DNA from: Acidobacteriota bacterium
GTDB lineage: Bacteria; Acidobacteriota; Vicinamibacteria; Vicinamibacterales; UBA2999
Assembly: GCA_016789705.1 (NCBI GenBank)
Contig: JAEUQR010000022.1
Span: forward strand, 1 to 64,000
DNA length: 64,000 nt
Direction: 5' to 3'
Every line of letters begins with the position of its first letter. Positions within the stretch are counted from its first letter, which is position 1. The notes beneath the pieces are model-generated. The model made no database searches, was not told the origin of the DNA, and saw only the letters and a program-made list of their open reading frames with translations. Of this stretch, positions 26,182 to 35,124 are shown piece by piece. The translations under genes and the position numbers were made by a program.

Positions 26182-27108
26182 ATGCGCCACTGGCTCCGGT
26201 TGTCGAGCGCCGCGCTGGCGCGGCTCGTGCCCGTGCTCGTGGCGATCTCGGTGCTGGTGTTCTCGATCGTCCACATGATTCCCGGCGATCCGGCCGTCAT
26301 CGCCGCGGGGCTCGAAGCGTCGCCGGCCACCGTGGACGCCATTCGCCGCGATCTCGGTCTCGACCAGCCGCTCGTCGTGCAGTACGCGCGCTTCGTCACG
26401 CGAGCGCTGCAGGGCGACTTCGGCGTCTCGATTCGCACGGGCGCGCCGGTGGGCCGCGAGATTCTCGACCGGCTGCCGCATACGGCGATCCTCGCCGCCG
26501 GCGGCGTGGCGCTGGCGGTCGTGCTCGGCCTCATCGTCGGCGCCGCCTCGGCGCTCTCGCGCCGGGTGTTCGTCGACCGCCTGCTCACGGCGGGCAGCCT
26601 CGTGGCGGCCTCGACGCCGTCGTACTGGCTGGCGCTGATGCTGATGCTCCTCTTTTCGGTGACGCTCGGCTGGCTGCCGGCCATCGGCGTTGGCAGCGCC
26701 GCCCACTACCTGCTGCCGTGCCTGGCGCTCGGCCTGCAGTCGGCCGGCGCAGTGGCGCGTATGACGCGCGCCTCGGTGCGTGACGTCCTCACGCAGGACT
26801 TCCTGCGTGCCGCAAGAGCCAAAGGCGTGCCGTACCGGCGCGTGCTCCTCGCGCACGGTATGCGCAATGCGCTCCTGCCCGTGCTCAGTCTCGTGGGCCT
26901 GCGCGTCGGCGGCCTGCTCGCCGGCACGGTGCTCGTCGAAAGTGTGTTCGCCGTGCCCGGCGTGGGCCGCATGATGGCCGACGCCGTGGTCGCGCGCGAC
27001 TTCCCGATGGTGCAGGGCGGCGTGCTCGTCGTGGCGGCGATGGTGGTGGTCGTGAACGGCATGACCGACGTCATCGCCGGACTGCTCGATCCGCGGGTGC
27101 GCGCCTGA
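26182..27108 (+). CDS. ABC transporter permease (DppB-like)
   Basis: 308 residues, about six membrane helices. MIPGDPAVIAAG near residue 32 and the EAA loop (LRAARAKGVPYRRVLLAHGMRNALLP) are typical of DppB/OppB. It forms half of the membrane channel with the next gene. Its last base is shared with the next ATG. Confidence 0.93.
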   Translation: MRHWLRLSSAALARLVPVLVAISVLVFSIVHMIPGDPAVIAAGLEASPATVDAIRRDLGLDQPLVVQYARFVTRALQGDFGVSIRTGAPVGREILDRLPHTAILAAGGVALAVVLGLIVGAASALSRRVFVDRLLTAGSLVAASTPSYWLALMLMLLFSVTLGWLPAIGVGSAAHYLLPCLALGLQSAGAVARMTRASVRDVLTQDFLRAARAKGVPYRRVLLAHGMRNALLPVLSLVGLRVGGLLAGTVLVESVFAVPGVGRMMADAVVARDFPMVQGGVLVVAAMVVVVNGMTDVIAGLLDPRVRA

Positions 27109-27935
27109 TGGAGATCTGGGCGCGCCTGCGCGGTGACACGCTGGCGCTCGCCGCGCTCCTGGTGCTGACACTCGCCGGCGGCGCCGCGGTGTTCGGGCCG
27201 TGGCTCACGCCCTACGATCCGGTGGCGGTCGATCTGGCCGCCAACTACCAGCCGAGTTCGGCCGCTCATCCCCTCGGCACCGACCACCTCGGCCGCGACA
27301 CCCTCAGCCGGCTCATCGCCGGCGCCCGCGTATCGCTCGGCATCGCGCTCGCTGCCACGGCCGCCGGGCTGGCGGCGGGCGGCGCCATAGGCCTGCTGGC
27401 GGCGTGGCGACGCGGACTCCTCGAACGCGCGCTGCTGCAGCTCGTGGACATCCTGCTGGCGCTGCCCGAACTGCTGCTCGCGATCTCCGCAATCACCATC
27501 CTCGGCCGGGGCACGATCTCGACCGTGGTCGCCGTGGCCGTCTACGCTGTGCCGAGCTTCGCGCGGATCGTGCGCTCGGCCGCGCAGCCGATCGTGCAGG
27601 GCGAGTTCGTGGCGGCCGCCAGAGCGTCGGGGGCCTCGGACCTGCGTGTGCTGGTCATGCACGTGCTTCCTGGCTGCTGGTCGCCGATTCTCGCGCACAC
27701 GACGGTGATGCTCGGCAGTGCCATCCTGCTCGCCTCCGGATTGTCGTTCCTCGGGTTGGGCGTGCAGCCGCCGGACGCCGAGTGGGGCGCGATGCTCAGC
27801 CGCGGCCGGGAACTGCTGCGCACCGCGCCACTCGGTGCGATTGCGCCGGGTGTGGCCATCACTGCGACCGTGCTCGGCTTCTCGGTGCTTGGCGACGGTC
27901 TGCGCGATGCGGCCGATGGCCGCCGCGGCCGCTGA
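27108..27935 (+). CDS. ABC transporter permease (DppC-like)
   Basis: 275 residues, about six helices. HPLGTDHLGRDTLSRLIAGARVSL is the N-terminal signature of DppC/OppC; the EAA loop is AAARASGASDLRVLVMHVLPG. No ATPase gene follows, so the ATP-binding subunits must be encoded elsewhere. It converges with the kinase gene 9 bases later. Confidence 0.93.
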   Translation: MEIWARLRGDTLALAALLVLTLAGGAAVFGPWLTPYDPVAVDLAANYQPSSAAHPLGTDHLGRDTLSRLIAGARVSLGIALAATAAGLAAGGAIGLLAAWRRGLLERALLQLVDILLALPELLLAISAITILGRGTISTVVAVAVYAVPSFARIVRSAAQPIVQGEFVAAARASGASDLRVLVMHVLPGCWSPILAHTTVMLGSAILLASGLSFLGLGVQPPDAEWGAMLSRGRELLRTAPLGAIAPGVAITATVLGFSVLGDGLRDAADGRRGR

Positions 27936-27944
27936 CGAGGGCCG

Positions 27945-30368
27945 TCAGGGCGCCCTGTCACCGTCGACGAGCGCGCGCAGCCGTCGCTCGGTCAGGGGCG
28001 CCGCCGCGAGCAGCGGCCGGCCGATCTCCAGCGCCTCGAGGGCGCGGGCGCGCGCGCCGGCACGGTCGCCGGTCTGCGCGAGGCAGAGCGCCTCGACCTT
28101 CAGGCGCACGACCCGCCAGGCCGTGGGCATGGCGTCGCCGGCGCGGCCATCCGTCGAGGCGAGCAGCGCCGCCACCTCCGCGCAATCACCGGTCTCCATG
28201 AACGCGTCGGCGAGATCGACGTGGATCATCCACGCCGTCGTCGCCAGTTCGCTTTCCCGCCGCGTGGTCTCCGCACGCACCGCCTGCGCCAGCGCGCGTG
28301 CCCGTTCCCGTTCGCCCGCCTGCGCGAGGCGCGTGGCCCACGACGCTCTGAGACGCAGCTCGGCGAACGGCGTGCTCCGGCCGGGTGCGATCCGCACGGC
28401 ATCCTCGAGCGCCCGGGCGGCAGCGGCGAAATCGCCAGTCGCCGCGGCGCTGCCCGCCTGCAGCCGCAGCAATGACAGGCGCACGGTGTCGCCGTCGGGA
28501 TGTCCTTCCACCATCCGCAGGCCGTCGGCCAGCGCCGCCCGCGCGTCGGCGTGCCGGCCGAGGTCGCTCAGGTGCCCGGCGTGCTGGGCGACGACCGAGG
28601 CGCGGTCGATCCGCGTCATTTCCGGCGCGGGCAGTGACGGCAGCAGCGCGACGGCGTCTCGGGTGAGCGCCTCGGCACGCGCTGGATCGGTCTCGCACCG
28701 CGACACGAGCCGCGCCCGTCCTGTGAGATACACCACGCGCGGCCGCGTCGCGCCGCCCGGCAGACGGCGCGCCACGTCGTCCCATTCGTTCGCAAGAGCC
28801 AGGGCGTCGTCGCAGCGGCCGGCGGGAATCTGCAGCAGCACAAGGTTGCCGAGCGCCGCCGCATGCACGGTGGGATCGGCGCTGGCGCGCGCCTGTTCGA
28901 GCGCGCGCTGCGCCAGGCTGAGCCCGCGTGGCTCGTTGCCGTCGCTGAACGCCACGTACGCAAGCACGCTCTGGACGCCGGCGCGGACGTCGAGTGGAAG
29001 GTCGTCGCCCGCTTCGAGCGCGGCGGTGGCGCGCTCCGCCAGCTCGGCGACGGTCATGCCGCGACGGCCGCCGTTTTCGGGACTCGCGGCGGCGAGCATG
29101 CGGTAGAGGAAGTCCGCGGTCTGCCGGGCCCGCTGGCCCTCGGCGAGCGCCCGCTGCTGTTCGCGCCAGGCCACGCCGGCGAGCGTGAGCAACGCGGCGA
29201 TCGCGGCGATGGCGGCCGTCGCGGCGAGCGGATGGCGTGAGACGAGCTTCGTGGCGCGGTAGGCGAGGGTGGGCCGGCGCGCGGCGATCGGACGGCCGCC
29301 CGCACACGCATCCAGATCGTCGGCGAAGGCGCCGGCCGTGGCGTAGCGCCCACGCCAGTCGGGCGCCAGAGCCTTCTGCAGGATCACTTCGAGATCGCCC
29401 GTGAGTTCGGATCGCAGGCGGGCCACCGTCGTGCCCCGGCGAGCCGCCGCTTCGGAGGTGATCGTCTCGGTGATGCGGCCCGGCGCTTCACGCCCGAGCA
29501 TGCGATCCGCCGTCGATACGAACGAGCCCTTGCCGCCGAACGGCCAGGCGCCGGTGGCCAGCTCGTAGAGGATGAGGCCGAGGCTGTAGGTGTCGGACGC
29601 GGTCGAGATCGGCTCGTGCCGCAGTTGTTCGGGGCTGGCGTAGTGGGGTGTGAGCCGGATCGTGGTCGTGGCCGCCCCAGGCGCCGCCAGCAGCTTCGAC
29701 GTGCCGAAGTCCACGATCTTCGCGCGCCCGTCAGCGGTCACGAGGATGTTCGACGGCTTGAGGTCGAGATGGGCGATCAGGCGTTCGTGTGCCGCCTGCA
29801 CGTCGCGGCAGACGGCCGCCATCATCCGGACGCGGTCGCTGACGCCGAGACGATGGCCGTCGCAGTAGGCGTCGATCGGCTGGCCGTCCACGAACTCCAT
29901 GACGAGATACGGCCGTCCTGTGTCGTCGCGCCCGGCGTCGATGAAGCGCGCGATGCCGGGGGAATCGAGACTCGCGAGCAGGAAACGCTCGCGTTCGAAG
30001 CGCGCCAGATCGTCGGGCGTGGTCGCGTGTTCGTGCAGCCGTTTGATGGCGACGCGCGACGGCTCACCCGGACCGGGCCGCGTGGCTTCGTAGACCGTGC
30101 CGAAGCCGCCGCTGCCGATGACGCGTATCAACGTGTACGGACCGAGGGGGCGTGGCAGGTCGCTCTCGGCCAGCGGGGCGGCCGCGGTACCGCTGGCGCC
30201 GCGGTGCGCGTCGGCCCGTTCGTCGGCGGCGATGAGCCGCAGGACCTCGGCGCGCACCTCTGCGTCCGGCTCGAGGACGGCGAGACGGGCCTCGAGCTCC
30301 GCGGCGGGCCACTCGACGGCCGCGTCGAAGAGTTCCATCACGCGGTCCCAGCGATCGCGGGGCGTCAT
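27945..30368 (-). CDS. Membrane-anchored Ser/Thr protein kinase with TPR-like C-terminal domain
   Basis: 807 residues. Kinase domain about 75-350: glycine loop GSGGFG, Lys109 in VAIK, catalytic loop HLDLKPSN (200-207), DFG (220-222), then ASPEQ. The usual HRD is HLD, so this is a non-RD kinase. One membrane helix at about 381-402 is followed by 400 residues of alpha-helical repeats facing the periplasm. Relatives in Acidobacteriota and Planctomycetes are paired with an ECF-like sigma factor, as here: the sigma gene overlaps by 4 bases upstream. Together they probably pass a signal to transcription. Confidence 0.92.
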   Translation of the reverse strand: MTPRDRWDRVMELFDAAVEWPAAELEARLAVLEPDAEVRAEVLRLIAADERADAHRGASGTAAAPLAESDLPRPLGPYTLIRVIGSGGFGTVYEATRPGPGEPSRVAIKRLHEHATTPDDLARFERERFLLASLDSPGIARFIDAGRDDTGRPYLVMEFVDGQPIDAYCDGHRLGVSDRVRMMAAVCRDVQAAHERLIAHLDLKPSNILVTADGRAKIVDFGTSKLLAAPGAATTTIRLTPHYASPEQLRHEPISTASDTYSLGLILYELATGAWPFGGKGSFVSTADRMLGREAPGRITETITSEAAARRGTTVARLRSELTGDLEVILQKALAPDWRGRYATAGAFADDLDACAGGRPIAARRPTLAYRATKLVSRHPLAATAAIAAIAALLTLAGVAWREQQRALAEGQRARQTADFLYRMLAAASPENGGRRGMTVAELAERATAALEAGDDLPLDVRAGVQSVLAYVAFSDGNEPRGLSLAQRALEQARASADPTVHAAALGNLVLLQIPAGRCDDALALANEWDDVARRLPGGATRPRVVYLTGRARLVSRCETDPARAEALTRDAVALLPSLPAPEMTRIDRASVVAQHAGHLSDLGRHADARAALADGLRMVEGHPDGDTVRLSLLRLQAGSAAATGDFAAAARALEDAVRIAPGRSTPFAELRLRASWATRLAQAGERERARALAQAVRAETTRRESELATTAWMIHVDLADAFMETGDCAEVAALLASTDGRAGDAMPTAWRVVRLKVEALCLAQTGDRAGARARALEALEIGRPLLAAAPLTERRLRALVDGDRAP

Positions 30369-30973
30369 GTCCGATCAGGCGTAAACGGCGTGCCGGATGG
30401 CTCCGTGCCGCCGAGTCCCAGTCGCTGCGCCAGCCAGGCGCGGGCCGAGCGGGCTCGCCGGTTCACCGTGACGCGTGAGATGCCGAGGAGTTCGGCGGCC
30501 TCGTCGGCCGTGCAGCCGAGCACGAAGCGCGCGTTCACGACCTGAAATCGTTCGGGATCGAGCTGTTCGAGTTCCGAGAGCGCGCGGTCGAAGTCGAGGA
30601 AGCCGGGGCCCGCGGCGTCCACCCAGGGCAACTCGTCATGGAGCGGCACGATCTCGGCCCGGCCGCCGCGTTTCTCACTGCGCACGCGGCGCGCGTGGTC
30701 CACGAGAGCCATGCGCATCAGCGTTGCCGCGAGCGCGAAGAAGTGCTGGCGGTCGGTGAACCGGGCTTCGCGCCGCGCCAGCAGGCCGACGAAGAGCTCG
30801 TTGACGAGCGCCGTCGCCTGCAGCGTGCCGGCGTTCGACTCGCGCCTGAGGTACGAGGCGGCCAGCCGTTGCAGGTGCGGATAGACGAGCGGCGCGAGCT
30901 GGTGGAGGGCGTCCCGCTCGCCGCGTCCCCAGGCGTCGAGCAGCAGCGTGATGTCCCCGGGCGCCTCGGCCAT
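30365..30973 (-). CDS. ECF-type RNA polymerase sigma factor (Sig-70_X6 / kinase-associated group)
   Basis: 202 residues from the ATG at 30971-30973; a TTG at 30982 is the alternative. Sigma region 2 is ALVNELFVGLLARREARFTDRQHFFALAATLMRMALVDHARR. Region 4 is ERFQVVNARFVLGCTADEAAELLGISRVTVNRR, a helix-turn-helix that reads the -35 element. GAPs such as an anti-sigma gene are absent, which fits control by the kinase in the same operon. A -10-like TAGGTT ends 7 bases before the ATG. Confidence 0.92.
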   Translation of the reverse strand: MAEAPGDITLLLDAWGRGERDALHQLAPLVYPHLQRLAASYLRRESNAGTLQATALVNELFVGLLARREARFTDRQHFFALAATLMRMALVDHARRVRSEKRGGRAEIVPLHDELPWVDAAGPGFLDFDRALSELEQLDPERFQVVNARFVLGCTADEAAELLGISRVTVNRRARSARAWLAQRLGLGGTEPSGTPFTPDRT

Positions 30974-30980
30974 CCCGATC

Positions 30981-30986
30981 AACCTA
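30981..30986 (-). promoter_or_regulatory. Candidate leaderless -10 box of the sigma factor gene
   Basis: TAGGTT on the minus strand, 7 bases before the ATG. It supports the ATG over the upstream TTG. Confidence 0.4.
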
Positions 30987-31084
30987 GCAGAAGACGCCGC
31001 CGGGTGGCACCCGCGCGCTGGCGTGATTCATTCCGGCGCCCGTCTGCGCCTGATGGGGTGACGCACGCTTCCAAGGAGCCGCTG

Positions 31085-32809
31085 ATGATCCCCCGCCTCG
31101 TCCCGTTCCTGTCCATCGCCCTGTGGCTGTTCGCAGTTACGCCCGCGCTGGCCCAGCACAGCGTCCGAGCCCGGGCGTGCCAGGCCCAGCACCAGGGCCC
31201 GGCGTTTGCCACCTACTGCTTCACGAATCTCAACGGCACGCTCAGCGAGGACCTCGGTCCGAACCCTGGAGGCTCGGGAACTGGCAGTCCGACAGGCCCC
31301 GGCCCGACCGCCGTGTTCGCGCAGGGGACGCTCAGCGGGTCGCATGGCGTGATCTCGGCCTCCTCCGCGGTGGACCTGGCCACCGCCACGATGCGCCTCA
31401 CGACGACGCCACAGCTCAACTACACCGGTGGCCAAGGTCTGCCTGAGGCGGAGTGGACCGACACACTGACGTTCGTGAATGCGACGACCGGATCGCTGTC
31501 AGTGCCATTCTCGTGGGAGGCGGACGGCGTGCTCACCCCGGGCGCGCACGAGGCCGTCAGTCTCACGGCCACCCTGCATCTGAATCCGGTCTCCGGTGCG
31601 ACGATGCCAACGCTGCCCACGATTGGCGGCAGCAACTTCCTGCAGATCAACACCACCGGGTGCGTGCAGGCGGCCGGCTCGTCGTGCGGTGAGTTCGGCA
31701 TCCCGAACTCGTTCGTCTATTGGCGCGCCAGCTCAGGCTCGTACAGCGCGGCAAGCACGCCGGCGCCGTGGGTCTTCGAACGCTACGGAAACCGCGGTGC
31801 CCGCCTGCGCGGCGCGCTCATCCTGCCGCCAGGCATCTCGAAGGTGACTTTGCGCGGCCTCGTCACGACCGTGTGCGGCCAGAACCTCACCTGCGACTAC
31901 GCGTCGCCCGGCCTCGGTGTCTCGTTCGCGTTCGGCACGATTCCAGCGGGTGTCTCGATCGCCTCGAACTCCGGCGTGTTCCTCGGCACGCCGGTGCCGC
32001 AGCCGCGTCCGACGAACCTCTCGGTCGTCTCCGTCGTCGGCAACCGCGCGACGTTCCGCTGGACGCCGCCGACGAGTGTGGTCGCCACCGGCTACGTGCT
32101 CGAAGGCGGCGTGGCGCCAGGGCAGGTGCTCGGCAGCCTGCCGACGGGGGGCGCGGCGACGACGTTCAGCGTGGACCTGCCCACCGGGACGTTCTTCGTG
32201 CGCATCCACGCGCTCTCCGCGAGCGGCCGGTCAGCTGCGACCAATGAGGTGCAGGTGTTCGTGAACGTGCCGCAACCCCCGGCCACGCCGGCGCGGCTGC
32301 TCGGGCTCGTGAACGGCACGGCCCTCGGACTGAGCTGGATGAACTCCGGCATGGCCGGAGTGCCCACCTCGATGTTGCTCGACGTCTCGGGAGCCATCTC
32401 CGCGACGTTGCCCATTCCCGCGGGTGAGTCGTTCGCGTTCCCGGCGGTGCCGCCCGGCACCTACACCTTCGCCGTGCGCGCGGCGAACGCGATGGGCGCG
32501 AGCGCTCCGTCGGCGCCGGTGACCCTGACATTCCCGGGGGGATGCTCTGGCGCGCCGCAGACACCGGTCGGGCTCACGGCGTCGGCCACCGCGGGCCGGC
32601 TCGCCGTGGCCTGGGAGCCACCAGCCTCGGGGGCGGCCGTCGCAAGCTATGTGCTCGACGTATCCGGGGCCATCACGCTCAGCGTGCCGTTCGCGGCGCG
32701 CAGCATCACGGCACCGGTGCCGCCCGGCGTTTACACCTTCCAGGTGCGGGCCGTGAACGCCTGTGGTGCGAGCGCTCTGTCGGCACCGGTCAGCGTGACG
32801 GTGTCGTAG
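31085..32809 (+). CDS. Secreted protein with unknown N-terminal domain and three fibronectin type III modules
   Basis: 574 residues from the ATG at 31085, with AAGGAG 6 bases upstream. The signal peptide ends at PALAQ. Residues about 25-300 form a beta-rich domain of unknown type, with cysteines that could pair. Three FN3-like modules follow (about 305-395, 397-487 and 492-574). The last two share near-identical stretches (LDVSGAI, PPGTYTFAVRA / PPGVYTFQVRA, GASA), so they arose by duplication. No sorting motif is seen. It is transcribed divergently from the sigma/kinase pair. Confidence 0.75.
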   Translation: MIPRLVPFLSIALWLFAVTPALAQHSVRARACQAQHQGPAFATYCFTNLNGTLSEDLGPNPGGSGTGSPTGPGPTAVFAQGTLSGSHGVISASSAVDLATATMRLTTTPQLNYTGGQGLPEAEWTDTLTFVNATTGSLSVPFSWEADGVLTPGAHEAVSLTATLHLNPVSGATMPTLPTIGGSNFLQINTTGCVQAAGSSCGEFGIPNSFVYWRASSGSYSAASTPAPWVFERYGNRGARLRGALILPPGISKVTLRGLVTTVCGQNLTCDYASPGLGVSFAFGTIPAGVSIASNSGVFLGTPVPQPRPTNLSVVSVVGNRATFRWTPPTSVVATGYVLEGGVAPGQVLGSLPTGGAATTFSVDLPTGTFFVRIHALSASGRSAATNEVQVFVNVPQPPATPARLLGLVNGTALGLSWMNSGMAGVPTSMLLDVSGAISATLPIPAGESFAFPAVPPGTYTFAVRAANAMGASAPSAPVTLTFPGGCSGAPQTPVGLTASATAGRLAVAWEPPASGAAVASYVLDVSGAITLSVPFAARSITAPVPPGVYTFQVRAVNACGASALSAPVSVTVS

Positions 32810-32831
32810 CGTCCGTGGGCGCGGCGGGCCG

Positions 32832-34046
32832 TCACTGGATGGCCCGCTGCGCGATCGCCTTGAACTTCTGCCGCAATCCGTCAGGATTGGCCGGCGAGCT
32901 CTGCGTCATCAGCACGATGACCGTCTGCTTCACCGGATCGTTCCAGAAGATCGTGCCGGCCGTGCCGTCCCACCCGTACTCGCCCACCGACGCGCCGGAG
33001 CCGTCGGCTGCCATCAGCACGTTGACGTTGGCAAGGCCCCAGCCCATGCGGCCACTGCGCGCGGCAAGGATCTCGGCGGGGAGGCCGTTGGCCGTGATCC
33101 GCGCGGCTGTCTCCGCCGTGAGCAGGCGGGTTCCGCCGAACGTGCCCTTGTCCAGCAGCATCTGCGCGAAGCGCAGAAAGTCGGGCACGCTCGAAACGAG
33201 GCCCACTGCACCTTCGAGCAGCGCGGGCTTCGTGGTGAAGGGCACGGCTTCGATGTCCACCGGCACGAGGCCGCCGCCCGGCGCCGGCCCGTAGACGGTC
33301 GCCAGCCTGGCGGCGCGATCGCCGTCCACCCAGAACACCGTGTCGTTCATGCCGAGCGGCTGGAAGATCCGGCGCGTGAGGAAACGGTCGAACGCCTCCC
33401 CCGACCAGATCTCGACGAGGCGTCCGAGCACGGTCGTCGCTTCGCTGTAGCGGAAGCGCGTGTGCGGATCTTCCATGAGCGGCGCCGCCGTGATCCTGCG
33501 AATGAAGGCCGGCAGCGTGTCGGCGCGCGACCGGACGCCGAGCGTGCGGTAGAGATCCGAGGTGCGGTGGCTGAGCCCGGAGGTGTGCAGCAGCAGGTCT
33601 TCCACCGTGACCGGACGGGCCGGCGCGCGCGGCGCCGCACCGGGCGCGTCGACGACGCGGACATCCGCGAACTCCGGCAGGTACTTCGAGACCGGGTCGT
33701 CGAGGCGGAAGCGTCCCTCGTCGTGCAGCATCATCGCCGCCACGGCCGTGACGGCCTTCGTCATCGAGTAGATGCGGAAGAGCGAGCGCTCGGTCATCGG
33801 CGCTTTCGTCGTGAGGTCCTGCACGCCGACGGCCTTCATGTAGCCGATCTGTCCGCGCCGGGCGATGGCCGCCACGCCGCCGGCGATCTTGCCGTCTGCC
33901 GCGAACTGCTCGAGCAGGGCCGTGGCCTCCGCGAGCGCCTCGGGCGCGAGGCCGAGCGACGCCGGGGGCGCCGCAGGCATGGGCGGCTGAGCCGCGGGCA
34001 CCGCCACGAGGCACAGGGCGGCAAGCAGGGAGAGGCAGACGCGCAT
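32832..34046 (-). CDS. Serine hydrolase, class C beta-lactamase / esterase family
   Basis: 404 residues from the ATG at 34044-34046, with a signal peptide ending near VPAAQ. The catalytic SxxK is SMTK (94-97). The second motif tyrosine is in RYSEAT, where penicillin-binding relatives have YSN. The family includes esterases, D-peptidases and beta-lactamases, so resistance cannot be inferred. Probably periplasmic. A -10 box lies 9 bases before the ATG. Confidence 0.88.
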   Translation of the reverse strand: MRVCLSLLAALCLVAVPAAQPPMPAAPPASLGLAPEALAEATALLEQFAADGKIAGGVAAIARRGQIGYMKAVGVQDLTTKAPMTERSLFRIYSMTKAVTAVAAMMLHDEGRFRLDDPVSKYLPEFADVRVVDAPGAAPRAPARPVTVEDLLLHTSGLSHRTSDLYRTLGVRSRADTLPAFIRRITAAPLMEDPHTRFRYSEATTVLGRLVEIWSGEAFDRFLTRRIFQPLGMNDTVFWVDGDRAARLATVYGPAPGGGLVPVDIEAVPFTTKPALLEGAVGLVSSVPDFLRFAQMLLDKGTFGGTRLLTAETAARITANGLPAEILAARSGRMGWGLANVNVLMAADGSGASVGEYGWDGTAGTIFWNDPVKQTVIVLMTQSSPANPDGLRQKFKAIAQRAIQ

Positions 34047-34055
34047 CACGCCTCG

Positions 34056-34061
34056 ATTCTA
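34056..34061 (-). promoter_or_regulatory. Leaderless -10 box of the serine hydrolase gene
   Basis: TAGAAT on the minus strand, 9 bases before the ATG (6 before an in-frame GTG at 34049). Confidence 0.5.
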
Positions 34062-35120
34062 ACGGCTCACGCGGTGCCACACCTGCTCGAAGAGGTGCAG
34101 GGCGTGTTCGCCGAGGACACCGCGGACGTCGGCCTCCGAGAAGCCGCGCACCAGCATCCGCTCGGCCAGCGTGAAGACGTGCGCGTAGTCGCTGAAGCCG
34201 TCGAGCGATCGCTTCGCCGAGCGCGGATCGGCGGTCACGTGCCGTCCGTAGTCGTCGGCGATACCCGGGTAGGCCGGCGCCCCCCACGGGTCGGCGTCGT
34301 GCCGCGGATAGGTGCCGAGCGACATGTCGGTCGAGAACGTCAGATGCGCCGTGCCGCCGAGCAGGTCCGCGGCATAGGCCACCATGTCGATGTACTCGTC
34401 GAGCGTCGGCCAGTGCGTGGTGCCGGGCCGCATGACGAGTGGCCCCCAGGCGACGAGGCCGATGAGCCCGCCGCGCGCGGCGCAGGCCTGTATCAGCGCG
34501 TCGTCGATGTTGCGGGGATTCGGGGCGAGGCGGCTCGGGTTCGAGTGGCTGAAGATGACCGGATCGGCGCTGCGGTCGATGATCTCGTGCGCCGAGCGCG
34601 CGCCGACGTGCGTGCAGTCGAGCACGATGCCGAGGCGGTTGCACTCCTCGACGACGAGCCGGCCGAAGCGTGTGACGCCGCCATTCGTCGTGTCGAGCAG
34701 GCCGTCGCAGATCTCGTTCGTGCGGTTGTAGGCCGGGATCATCACGCGCAGGCCGAGCCGGTGCATCGCTTCGAGCCGGTGCAGGCGCCCGCCGATGAAG
34801 TCGCCCCCCTGCGAGAAGAGCAGCAGCGCGGCGCGGCCGGCCTCCCGCGCCCGCCGCACCTCGCCCACCGAGACGGCGACGTCGAGGTTCGGGTAGCGGC
34901 GGCCGACGAGGTGCCAGTACATCAGCCGCTCGACGGCCTGGTCGAAGGTGTCGTGCGGGTCGAACGCGGTGACACCGTAGGCGGTGATGCCGTGGCGATG
35001 CGCCATGTCGAAGCGGGCGTCGGGCCAGGCCTGCATGCACAGGTCGACGACCAGAAACGGGCACGGCCCGTCGACGACGGAATGGTCGCCGCCACGATCG
35101 CGGTCGGGTGCAACGGTCAT
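34059..35120 (-). CDS. Membrane dipeptidase (M19) family protein with degenerate zinc site
   Basis: 353 residues from the ATG at 35118-35120; residues upstream in the same frame overlap the permease gene and are rejected. M19 features: DCTHVGARSAHEIID, VIFSHSNPS, NRTNEICDGLLD and GGLIGLV. However, the N-terminal HxD metal pair is missing (VDLCMQAWPD, residues 25-34), and the bridging Glu of the usual EGG is Gln104 (FSQGG). A classical binuclear-zinc dipeptidase is therefore unlikely. No signal peptide. It starts 4 bases after the ABC permease stop. Confidence 0.8.
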   Translation of the reverse strand: MTVAPDRDRGGDHSVVDGPCPFLVVDLCMQAWPDARFDMAHRHGITAYGVTAFDPHDTFDQAVERLMYWHLVGRRYPNLDVAVSVGEVRRAREAGRAALLLFSQGGDFIGGRLHRLEAMHRLGLRVMIPAYNRTNEICDGLLDTTNGGVTRFGRLVVEECNRLGIVLDCTHVGARSAHEIIDRSADPVIFSHSNPSRLAPNPRNIDDALIQACAARGGLIGLVAWGPLVMRPGTTHWPTLDEYIDMVAYAADLLGGTAHLTFSTDMSLGTYPRHDADPWGAPAYPGIADDYGRHVTADPRSAKRSLDGFSDYAHVFTLAERMLVRGFSEADVRGVLGEHALHLFEQVWHRVSR

Positions 35121-35124
35121 CGGA

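Noticed and set aside
32832-34046. Calling the serine hydrolase an antibiotic-resistance beta-lactamase
   Set aside because: SMTK is shared by esterases and peptidases of the same fold, and the second motif is YSE rather than YSN or YAN; resistance cannot be inferred.
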